DNA of 17,181 nucleotides from Verrucomicrobiota bacterium (GTDB lineage: Bacteria > Verrucomicrobiota > Verrucomicrobiia > Limisphaerales > SXQI01), in NCBI GenBank assembly GCA_008933045.1, contig WBXJ01000029.1, forward strand, positions 1-17,181, read 5' to 3'. Shown in pieces: positions 1 to 6,892 of the stretch. The notes under the pieces are model-generated. The model ran no database searches and was not told the origin of the DNA. It worked only from the letters and a program-made list of their open reading frames with translations. Numbering within the stretch: the stretch's first letter is position 1; the number at the start of each line of letters is the position of its first letter. The translations under genes were made by a program, and so were the position numbers.

Positions 1-148
1 CGTTTGCGGGTCGCCCGACCGTCGCGCAAACAGAGTTATTATTTTCGAGCGATGGGGTTAAAATTACAATCACCGGCAGCAATCCCAAAGCCACCGGTGC
101 CTTGGTCATCTCATCAACCATCAACGGCCTTCCAGTCACCTCCATCGG
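1..148 (+). repeat. Direct repeat copy A (pairs with 1288-1435), in frame
   Basis: This stretch is nearly identical to 1288-1435, with two visible mismatches (positions 97 and 111). The offset is 1287 bp, exactly 429 codons. It encodes the end of the previous block's cap (FAGRPTVAQ) and the start of the next block (TELLFSSDGVKITITG...STINGLPVTSIG). The left copy is probably truncated by the window edge, since copy B is preceded by a cap region (YYLPSKAGWRDP) whose equivalent would lie left of position 1. Confidence 0.92.
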
Positions 149-3100
149 CCAAGCTGCGTTCAAAGGTTGCAGTGGTCTGACGAGCGTGACAATCCCCGAC
201 AGCGTCACTTCCATCGGCGGCGATGCGTTCTTTGGGTGCACTGGGTTGACGAGCATGACAATCCCCAACAGCGTCACTTTCATCGGCGACTGGGCGTTCT
301 CTGGGTGCACTGGATTGACGAGCGTCACAATCGGCAACACCGTCACTTCCATCGGCAACGCGGCGTTCTCTGGCTGCACTGGATTGACGAGCATGACAAT
401 CCCCGACAGCGTCACATCCATCGGCGACTATGCGTTCTCTGGCTGCACTGGATTGACGAGCGTGACGATCGGCAACAGCGTCAGTTTCATCGGCGCCTAT
501 GCGTTCTCTGGGTGCACTGGATTGACGAGCATGACAATCGGCAACAGCGTCACTTCCATCGGCGACGGTGCATTCTCTGGATGCAGAGGATTGACGAGTG
601 TGACGATACCCAACAGCGTCACCTCCATCGGCTATGTGGCGTTCCAGGAGTGCTCTGGATTGACAAGCGTGACGATCCCCGCCAGCCTCACCTCCATCGG
701 CGACGGTGCGTTCGACGGGTGCAGTGGTCTGAAGGGCATCACAGTGGATATTGCTAACTCCGCCTATAGCAGCAACGACGGTATTCTTTTCAACAAAGCG
801 CAGACATCACTCATCGCTTTCCCCGGAGGAAAAACAGGTGCTTACACCATCCCCGACAGCGTCACATCCATCGTCAACGATGCGTTTGCTGGCTGCTCTG
901 GATTGACGAGCGTGACGATCCCCAACAGCGTCACCTCTATCGGTATCGATACGTTCTCTGGGTGCAGTGGATTGACGAGCGTGACGATCCCCAACAGCGT
1001 TAACTCCATCGACCAGGGTGCGTTCTATGGGTGCAGTGCACTGACGAGCGTGACGATCCCCGACAGCGTCACCTCCATCGGCGATTGGGCGTTCGCTTAT
1101 TGCAGTGGATTGACGAGCGTGACGATCCCCAACAGCGTCATCTCCATCGGCGATTGGGCGTTGGCTTATTGCAGTGGATTGACGAGTGTTTACTTCATGG
1201 GAAATGCACCCAGCGTCGGAAGGGATGTGTTCTTAGATACGACCGCCACGCTGTATTATCTGCCTAGCAAAGCAGGTTGGAGGGATCCGTTTGCGGGTCG
1301 CCCGACCGTCGCGCAAACAGAGTTATTATTTTCGAGCGATGGGGTTAAAATTACAATCACCGGCAGCAATCCCAAAGCCACCGGCGCCTTGGTCATCCCA
1401 TCAACCATCAACGGCCTTCCAGTCACCTCCATCGGGTTCGGGGCGTTTTGGGGATGCACTCAACTGACGAGTGTCTTGCTCCCCGCCAGTCTCGAATCCA
1501 TCAGCGACTGGGCGTTTAAAGGTGCAAGCGGATTGAGGAACGTGACGATCCCCAGCAGTGTCACCAACATGGGTGCCTATGCGTTCGAGGGTTGCAGTGG
1601 GTTGGGGAATGTGATTGCCATCCCATCGACTGAAAAGGCTTCCTCCGCGTTGACGTTCGGCGGTCTTAAGCAAACTTACTCTGGCTCAGCGCAATTACCG
1701 ACAATTCAGACGGTGCCAAGTGGTTTAGCGGTGAAGTTTTCTTACAATGATTCCCCTGCGTTGCCAACGAACGCGGGCACCTACACTGTGGTCGCTTTGG
1801 TTCAGGATTTGAATTATGCGGGGAGAGCTACTAACACATTGGTAATTGCAAAAGCCGTAGCGAACTTGAGTTTGGGCAACCTCATTCAGCCCTATGATGG
1901 TGTCGCCAAGGTTGTTTCGGGCATTACAACTCCCCAAAATCTCTCCTATACTCTGACTTACAACGGTTCGGTAAACCGACTAACGAACGCGGGTACCTAT
2001 ACGGTGATGGGTTCCATTTCTGATCTTAACTACAAGGGCAATAGCCTAGCGTCGCTCATCGTTACCAAGGGCACGGCGACTGTGGATCTAACCGATCTTG
2101 AGCAATCGTTTGACGGAAAGGGCAAGGATGCTTTAGCAGTCACAAGACCGGGCAACTTACCGGTTTCTTTCACCTACAACGGCGCGACGGTTGCTCCGAC
2201 GAATGCTGGCAGCTACACCGTTATCGGCACGGTCAACACAGCTAATTACATCGGCAAAGGGATGAACACTTTGGTGATTAGCAAGGCGTTGGCAACCCTG
2301 ACGCTGGCGAACTTAGATCAAACTTTTGATGGTCTTGCGAAAGTCGTCAAGGTCTCCACGACCCCGAGCACATTCCCTGTCACAGTGACTTACAATGGTT
2401 CCGTTGATGCTCCGACGAACGCGGGGAACTACCCTGTTATCGCGACACTAACGGATGCGAATTACGCGGGGAACACGACTGGGGTGTTAACGATCAGCAA
2501 ACGCACTGCAGTAGTGAATTTTTCGAGCTTAGCACTTACCTACACGGGTGCTGCGCGGTCCGTCAAAGCAAGCGCGATTCCGGCCCACGTTTCAGTCGCG
2601 GTCACTTACAATGGATTACCCAATGCTCCCACCAACGCAGGGAATTACACCGTCGTTGGCATTGTGGAGGATGCGAATTACACAGGCAGCCGAACGAACA
2701 TCCTTTCAATCGCCGCCGTGCCCGTTTTCATTACACGCCAACCTGTGAATACGGTGGCAGAAGTTGGTCGAGCAACGGGCCTGAGCGTGACTCATGGAGG
2801 CTCGCCACCATGGACCTATCAGTGGGTAAAAGATGGCACTCGTTTAAATGGTCAAACCAATCGAACCTTAAGTTTTACATCCTTTGAGTTCACGGATATC
2901 GGCACTTACTATGTGGTCATCAGCAACTCTCAGGGGATGTTGTTGAGTCGGCCAGGAAGACTTAGCGTCGCCACCGCCGCGCTTCACGCTTGGGGACTCA
3001 ATGGTGACGGTCAAGCTGGCCCTACCGCGCCCGAAAACGTTTTCAGCCCGCAAAGCGTGACTACCAATGTGGTTGCAGCCGCGAGTGGCGGAAGCCATTC

Positions 3101-4355
3101 ATTGTCTCTCCGAGGGGATGGAAGGCTGTTCAGCTTTGGCAAAAATACCGACGGTCAATTGGGTAATGGCACGACAGACGCGAGCCTAATTCCGCTCTCC
3201 GTCGCGAGTAATGTCCTGGCAATTGCTGCGGGTGAGAGGCACTCGCATTTTGTGAAGGCCGACGGAACATTGTGGTCCATGGGACTTAATTCCCACGGCC
3301 AATTAGGCAACGGCTCAACGAGTAATCTCAATCGTCCGGTCGCTGTGGCGAGTAATGTGGTCGCGGTAGCCGCCGGTCAATATCATTCCCTGTTCATCAA
3401 GGCCGACGGCACATTGTGGTCCATGGGGTTAAATTCCAACGGGCAATTGGGGCGAGCAAGTTTGACAAGCACCAATCGACCTATTTTGATCGCTAGCAAC
3501 GTCGTGGCAGTGGCCGCAGGTCAGAGTCACTCTTCCTTTATCAAAGCCAACGGTACACTTTTTACGATGGGCCTCAATTCTAAGGGCCAATTAGGAAATG
3601 GCACCACGGCGGAATCAAGTCAACCCGTAGTGGTGGCCAGCAACGTTGTAGCGGTTGCCGCCGGCGGATCCCACACCGTTTTTGTCAAAGAGGATCGTAG
3701 CCTTTGGGCAATGGGCGCGAACGATTCAAACCAACTGGGGAACGGGTCGATCGGGAATACAACGCTACCAACCTCCGTTGCGAACGACGTCTTGACTGTC
3801 GCAGCCGGACTCAGCCACTCCATGTTCATTCAAACCGACGGCACGATCTGGGGGATGGGAGCAAACGACTTCGGTCAACTCGGCAACGGATCCACGCTCG
3901 CGACGAGTAGTCCGGTTCTTGTGAACGGCGGCGGATTAGTGGCGGGTTTCCTCGCACGCGGGCCAGCTTCCCAGCATACCTTGGCGCTCGTTGGCTCCGC
4001 TTTGCTCTGGAATCCTAACCAACCACCATCGAATTTACTACTTGCGCGAGCTAGCGAAGATTACTTTGGTGCCGAAGAGACCCAACTGGACAATGATGAT
4101 CTGCAAGGTAGCGAGTCGGCTGGCACGTCTACCTACCCCCCGACATTGCGTGTTTCTATCGAGGCAGAGCTGATCAAGGTGATATCCTCTGCTTCCGCAG
4201 CGGGGTTTACACTTGAGTATTCCTCATCACTCGGACGATCCGCAGTCTGGTCGCCCGTGTTGGGAATCTCCAATCCTCTGGTGGGAGCGACTGAAATCAG
4301 AATCATCCCCAGCGAAGAACCCGCCTTCTATCGCCTACAAAAGTCGCGCGATTAA
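1..4355 (+). CDS. Giant mosaic surface protein: BspA-type LRRs, MBG repeats, Ig-like domain, RCC1 propeller (5' partial)
   Basis: The frame is open from position 3, so the start codon lies left of the window; the TTG at 102 is internal. Domains in order: 14 leucine-rich repeats of 23 residues (about 135-1195, consensus VTSIGxxAFxGCSGLTSVTIPxS), interrupted near 735-850 by a longer BspA-type unit (SSNDGILFN...FPGGK); a cap and linker (1195-1410); three further LRRs (about 1423-1610); five MBG-type domains of about 72 residues with the motif PTNAGxYTV (about 1645-2715); one Ig-like domain (2718-2978, ending in GTYYVVISNSQG); seven RCC1 repeats (2979-4010, NxxGQLGNG), enough for one closed seven-bladed propeller; an acidic linker; and a C-terminal domain (about 4140-4352, LEYSSSLG...FYRLQKS) frequent at the C-termini of secreted Verrucomicrobiota proteins. 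No enzyme domain is visible. Secretion and an adhesive or binding role at the cell surface are inferred from the domains; the signal peptide would be outside the window. Domain calls are firm, function is open. Confidence 0.93.
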   Translation, partial: FAGRPTVAQTELLFSSDGVKITITGSNPKATGALVISSTINGLPVTSIGQAAFKGCSGLTSVTIPDSVTSIGGDAFFGCTGLTSMTIPNSVTFIGDWAFSGCTGLTSVTIGNTVTSIGNAAFSGCTGLTSMTIPDSVTSIGDYAFSGCTGLTSVTIGNSVSFIGAYAFSGCTGLTSMTIGNSVTSIGDGAFSGCRGLTSVTIPNSVTSIGYVAFQECSGLTSVTIPASLTSIGDGAFDGCSGLKGITVDIANSAYSSNDGILFNKAQTSLIAFPGGKTGAYTIPDSVTSIVNDAFAGCSGLTSVTIPNSVTSIGIDTFSGCSGLTSVTIPNSVNSIDQGAFYGCSALTSVTIPDSVTSIGDWAFAYCSGLTSVTIPNSVISIGDWALAYCSGLTSVYFMGNAPSVGRDVFLDTTATLYYLPSKAGWRDPFAGRPTVAQTELLFSSDGVKITITGSNPKATGALVIPSTINGLPVTSIGFGAFWGCTQLTSVLLPASLESISDWAFKGASGLRNVTIPSSVTNMGAYAFEGCSGLGNVIAIPSTEKASSALTFGGLKQTYSGSAQLPTIQTVPSGLAVKFSYNDSPALPTNAGTYTVVALVQDLNYAGRATNTLVIAKAVANLSLGNLIQPYDGVAKVVSGITTPQNLSYTLTYNGSVNRLTNAGTYTVMGSISDLNYKGNSLASLIVTKGTATVDLTDLEQSFDGKGKDALAVTRPGNLPVSFTYNGATVAPTNAGSYTVIGTVNTANYIGKGMNTLVISKALATLTLANLDQTFDGLAKVVKVSTTPSTFPVTVTYNGSVDAPTNAGNYPVIATLTDANYAGNTTGVLTISKRTAVVNFSSLALTYTGAARSVKASAIPAHVSVAVTYNGLPNAPTNAGNYTVVGIVEDANYTGSRTNILSIAAVPVFITRQPVNTVAEVGRATGLSVTHGGSPPWTYQWVKDGTRLNGQTNRTLSFTSFEFTDIGTYYVVISNSQGMLLSRPGRLSVATAALHAWGLNGDGQAGPTAPENVFSPQSVTTNVVAAASGGSHSLSLRGDGRLFSFGKNTDGQLGNGTTDASLIPLSVASNVLAIAAGERHSHFVKADGTLWSMGLNSHGQLGNGSTSNLNRPVAVASNVVAVAAGQYHSLFIKADGTLWSMGLNSNGQLGRASLTSTNRPILIASNVVAVAAGQSHSSFIKANGTLFTMGLNSKGQLGNGTTAESSQPVVVASNVVAVAAGGSHTVFVKEDRSLWAMGANDSNQLGNGSIGNTTLPTSVANDVLTVAAGLSHSMFIQTDGTIWGMGANDFGQLGNGSTLATSSPVLVNGGGLVAGFLARGPASQHTLALVGSALLWNPNQPPSNLLLARASEDYFGAEETQLDNDDLQGSESAGTSTYPPTLRVSIEAELIKVISSASAAGFTLEYSSSLGRSAVWSPVLGISNPLVGATEIRIIPSEEPAFYRLQKSRD
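135..1195 (+). repeat. Tandem 69-bp coding repeats (23-residue LRR units)
   Basis: Fourteen in-frame units encode BspA/LRR_5-type repeats, nearly all 69 bp long; one carries about 35 extra codons near 735-850. Neighbouring units are very similar at the DNA level, for example the recurring words TTGACGAGCGTGACGATCCC and AACAGCGTCACCTCCATCGG. This suggests recent expansion or homogenisation by recombination rather than old divergence. Three more diverged units lie at about 1423-1610 after the linker. Because each unit is a whole number of codons, gain or loss of units would keep the frame. Confidence 0.9.
1288..1435 (+). repeat. Direct repeat copy B (pairs with 1-148)
   Basis: Second copy of the block-boundary sequence. 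It separates the block of 14 LRRs from a shorter block of three and marks the junction of modular 'N-cap hairpin + LRRs + C-cap' units. Recombination between the copies would delete 429 codons in frame. Confidence 0.92.
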
Positions 4356-5017
4356 AGGTGACCATCCGACAGTTGGATAACCCGCGCGGCCCGTCCAGCA
4401 AGGTCAGCGTCGTGTGTGGCGATGACGAGCGTTGCTCCGCGTTCCTTGCGTAAACTGAGGAGCAGATCGATCGTCTCATCTCCCGTTTTTGAATCCAAGT
4501 TGCCCGTTGGTTCATCCGCTAGAATCAGAATCGGATCATTGATGAGAGCGCGAGCAATCGCCACCCGTTGTTGCTCACCCCCCGACAACTCAGAGGGCCG
4601 GTGATCCAGACGATCGCCTAGCCCGACACGTTGAAGTAAGTCGGTCGCTTTGGCTTCTAATTCGCGAATAGAATGGCGAGCCATGCGTCCAGGCAAACAA
4701 ACATTCTCCAAAGCACTCAACTCTGGCAACAAATGGTAGGCTTGAAAAACGAACCCGATATTTTTGTTCCGAAATTCAGCCATCAAGCGCGGCGGCAAGG
4801 TGGTCAAGTTTTGACCTCGGAACCAGATTTCGCCTTCGTCCACGGTATCAAGACCGCCCAGCAAATGTAGGAGAGTGCTCTTTCCAGCGCCCGACGCTCC
4901 GCGCAACGCCAAGAAATCTGACTCCTCCACTTCAAAACTCACCTTGCGCAACACCGGTACGAGTCTTCGCCCCATGCGGTAGCTTTTCGTCAGATTCTCC
5001 GCGCGTAGCAACGACAT
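4352..5017 (-). CDS. LolD/MacB-type ABC transporter ATP-binding protein
   Basis: A 221-residue protein, the usual size of LolD-like ATPases. All ABC motifs are present: Walker A GASGAGKST (40-48), Q-loop Q92 (FVFQAYHLLPELSALENV, typical of LolD/FtsE/MacB), signature LSGGEQQ (144-150), Walker B ILILADEP (163-170), D-loop NLDSKTG, and H-loop H202. In the family such proteins power LolCE-type lipoprotein release or MacB-type efflux from the cytoplasmic face of the inner membrane. No permease gene lies beside it in this window, so the substrate is undetermined and lolD is not assigned. The ATG at 5017 has no convincing Shine-Dalgarno sequence. The gene lies 47 bp behind the TIM-barrel/DUF1080 gene on the same strand and may be co-transcribed. 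Its TAA stop shares the palindrome TTAA with the stop of the convergent mosaic gene. Confidence 0.93.
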   Translation of the reverse strand: MSLLRAENLTKSYRMGRRLVPVLRKVSFEVEESDFLALRGASGAGKSTLLHLLGGLDTVDEGEIWFRGQNLTTLPPRLMAEFRNKNIGFVFQAYHLLPELSALENVCLPGRMARHSIRELEAKATDLLQRVGLGDRLDHRPSELSGGEQQRVAIARALINDPILILADEPTGNLDSKTGDETIDLLLSLRKERGATLVIATHDADLAGRAARVIQLSDGHL

Positions 5018-5064
5018 AATCAGATCAATGCAACAATCGAAACGGCTGCTTCATCGGCCAAATC

Positions 5065-6501
5065 TCAGAGTTCCTCAAGTCGGATGTTCCTAAACTTGAC
5101 CTCCGATTGGGCATCATGATTTTGAAGCCCAATGTATCCCTTTTGGGATCGAGGTAATTCGGCATCAATGGTTTTAACAAAATTTACATTCACCATGACC
5201 TGAGCACCTATCGCCGTCAACGTGAGGGTATTCCACTGGCCTGGGGGTCGCAGGGCATTTTTGCTCGGGGCAAGCACTTCATAAATCGAGCCTGGCCCGG
5301 TTTTTGTCGGCGGCTTCTCCGGCGCGTCATAGATTTGAAATTCATACCCCGTGAAAGCGGGATTCTTCTCTTGGGCAGAGTGGAAAAAAACTCCACTATT
5401 TCCACCCTTGTTGATCATGAATTGAAGCTCGAGTCTAAAGTCCCCGTAAGTCTTACGTGAGCAAAGCCACGAACCTGATTTTTCTGGATTTGTAGTCCAA
5501 TTAATACCGTTGCGACCTACCAAAAGCTCGTCCTCAACAGTCCAATCGCCCCCTTCCAGCTTCGTCCAATTCAGCAGATTCTGGCCGTTAAAAACTTCCT
5601 TGCAGCGAGTTTCCTCACCGTGGATCCATCGGAGGAGATCGCGAGTCGTGCGAATCGCCTCATACTCTCCTTCAGCACTACCCACCGAGGATTCGATCCC
5701 CACATAACTGCGGTAACCGCCGTCACGCACAACCCGCATCATCTTAAAAAAGTCCGTATCCTCCACCAAACCCGACGTTCCAAATTTGGTCGCTTTAGCA
5801 CTCACTGCTTTTGCGAAAGGCATCATCTGTTCGACAGCTTCATAACGATTGATAGCGTCAGGAAAACTTGCAAAATCAGGCATCAAACCAAAGTTAGATT
5901 TGTTAACGGATTTGACCAACGCCGTGAGCCATGCTGGATCCGACGATAATCCCCCGTGATTCTCAATCACGAGATTGAGACCCGACAAGGCTGCATGTTC
6001 CGCCAACACCGAACAGCTTTCAGCCAGACGACGACCGAGTTCATCAGGAGTTCCATCCCCCACCGCCTTAGTTCTCACCGTCAGACAATTGAGCACCGTC
6101 GCCGCATCAAGCCATAACTTAGTAGAATCGATTGCTTTTTGACGCTCGTTTGCATCCGCAGAAGCGAGCCTGCCGTTAGTCTCCAACATCAGCAGGCCAA
6201 TCCGCACCCCCTCAGCATTCGCCCTATTCCTCAACTCTTGGAGATAAGACTTGTCACTCACTTTTTCCAAGAAAAACGAATCCGCAAGCTCGACACAATC
6301 AATAGAAAAATCACGCTTAGCAATGCGTGGAAAATCAAGATGTTGAACCAGATTCTTCTTCAACGAATGCACAAGCGACCATTCCGAAAGCGAAATGCGA
6401 AACGGCCCCCACACCGGCTCAAACCCTGCAGCAATCCGTGGAAGCAATGAAAATCCAGCCACTGCGGCGGAGCCAGATTTGAGAAAAGTACGCCGATTCA
6501 T
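5065..6501 (-). CDS. Tat-exported fusion: sugar isomerase/epimerase-like TIM barrel + DUF1080 (3-keto-disaccharide hydrolase-like)
   Basis: I chose the ATG at 6501 (478 residues) because it opens with a twin-arginine signal, NRRTFLKSG, followed by the hydrophobic stretch AAVAGFSLLP; the in-frame extension to 6576 would bury this signal. Residues about 28-295 resemble AP-endonuclease-2/xylose-isomerase-like barrels, with candidate metal or acid-base residues E71 (DCVELAD), E180/H182 (VIENHGG), D209 (LMPDFASFP) and E270 (YVGIES). Residues about 301-478 match DUF1080: start VFNGQNLLNWT, core GGNSGVFFH, GYEFQIYD, QWNTLTLTA, end GYIGLQNH...VKFRNIRLEEL. DUF1080 proteins act on 3-keto-glycosides, and barrel proteins of this type occur in the same catabolic routes, so a two-step periplasmic enzyme is a reasonable inference. 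No dehydrogenase partner lies nearby. An AGGAGGG at 6531-6537 is too far upstream to serve this start. Confidence 0.9.
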   Translation of the reverse strand: MNRRTFLKSGSAAVAGFSLLPRIAAGFEPVWGPFRISLSEWSLVHSLKKNLVQHLDFPRIAKRDFSIDCVELADSFFLEKVSDKSYLQELRNRANAEGVRIGLLMLETNGRLASADANERQKAIDSTKLWLDAATVLNCLTVRTKAVGDGTPDELGRRLAESCSVLAEHAALSGLNLVIENHGGLSSDPAWLTALVKSVNKSNFGLMPDFASFPDAINRYEAVEQMMPFAKAVSAKATKFGTSGLVEDTDFFKMMRVVRDGGYRSYVGIESSVGSAEGEYEAIRTTRDLLRWIHGEETRCKEVFNGQNLLNWTKLEGGDWTVEDELLVGRNGINWTTNPEKSGSWLCSRKTYGDFRLELQFMINKGGNSGVFFHSAQEKNPAFTGYEFQIYDAPEKPPTKTGPGSIYEVLAPSKNALRPPGQWNTLTLTAIGAQVMVNVNFVKTIDAELPRSQKGYIGLQNHDAQSEVKFRNIRLEEL

Positions 6502-6641
6502 ATGAAGCCAACTTCGTACGAGATTACCAACCCTCCTGTCAAGGTATTGCGGTTTTTGGAAACCCAAACATTTCATCTCTCAAAAGTTCTTTTTTATCGT
6601 GACATGCTTGGTGTATGACCTAGAGTGCTCCTCCCTTTGAC

Positions 6642-6716
6642 GACCCTATCGTCTAGCGGTTAGGACACTGCCCTTTCACGGCAGGTGCACGGGTTCGATT
6701 CCCGTTAGGGTCGCCA
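6642..6716 (+). tRNA. tRNA-Glu (TTC)
   Basis: Complete cloverleaf of 75 nt including an encoded CCA (6714-6716). The acceptor stem pairs GACCCTA (6642-6648) with TAGGGTC (6706-6712), with discriminator G at 6713. Anticodon stem CTGCC/GGCAG (6668-6672/6680-6684) encloses loop CTTTCAC with anticodon TTC at 6675-6677. The T-loop is GTTCGATTC. It closely resembles bacterial tRNA-Glu, including the D-arm GTCTAGCGG. A weak TATGAC at 6614-6619 could be a -10 element, without a convincing -35. Confidence 0.98.
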
Positions 6717-6783
6717 CTCTTTTTCGTTTCTCCACAGAAACCTCTTTCCAAACTCGGTGTGCGTTCTACAGTAGACGCGGATG

Positions 6784-6858
6784 GGGCGATTGGCGCAGCG
6801 GTAGCGCATCTGCTTTACACGCAGTTGGTCGGGGGTTCGAGTCCCTCATCGCCCACCA
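6784..6858 (+). tRNA. tRNA-Val (TAC)
   Basis: Complete cloverleaf of 75 nt with encoded CCA (6856-6858). Acceptor stem GGGCGAT (6784-6790) pairs with ATCGCCC (6848-6854), discriminator A at 6855. D-stem GCGC/GCGC; the anticodon loop TTTACAC (6814-6820) carries TAC at 6816-6818. The first pair of the anticodon stem (TCTGC/GCAGT) is a T-T mismatch; the other four pairs are canonical. The T-arm has one G-T pair. It lies 67 bp behind tRNA-Glu, probably in one transcript, and only 34 bp before the amidase gene. Confidence 0.97.
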
Positions 6859-6892
6859 CTTTGCCCGTTCGATTAAGTTTTTCCGGCAACGA

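Noticed and set aside
102..104. TTG as the start of the mosaic protein
   Set aside because: The frame is open to the window edge and the upstream codons match the in-frame copy at 1288-1389, so translation begins further left.
167..757. Overlapping plus-strand ORF of 196 residues rich in His, Arg and Trp inside the LRR gene
   Set aside because: It is the +2 shadow of the 69-bp repeats; periodic codons keep the other frame open. It has no domain and no ribosome-binding site.
135..1195. Regular repeats resembling a CRISPR array
   Set aside because: The repeats are contiguous, translated in frame and have no spacers; they are LRR coding units.
6502..6576. 25-residue N-terminal extension of the TIM-barrel/DUF1080 protein
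   Set aside because: It would place the twin-arginine signal at residue 28 and has no recognisable start signal; the ATG at 6501 opens directly with the signal peptide.
6642..6858. tRNA genes as an integration (att) site of a genomic island
   Set aside because: No integrase, no duplicated tRNA 3' end and no mobile gene in the window; flanking genes are housekeeping or typical of the phylum.
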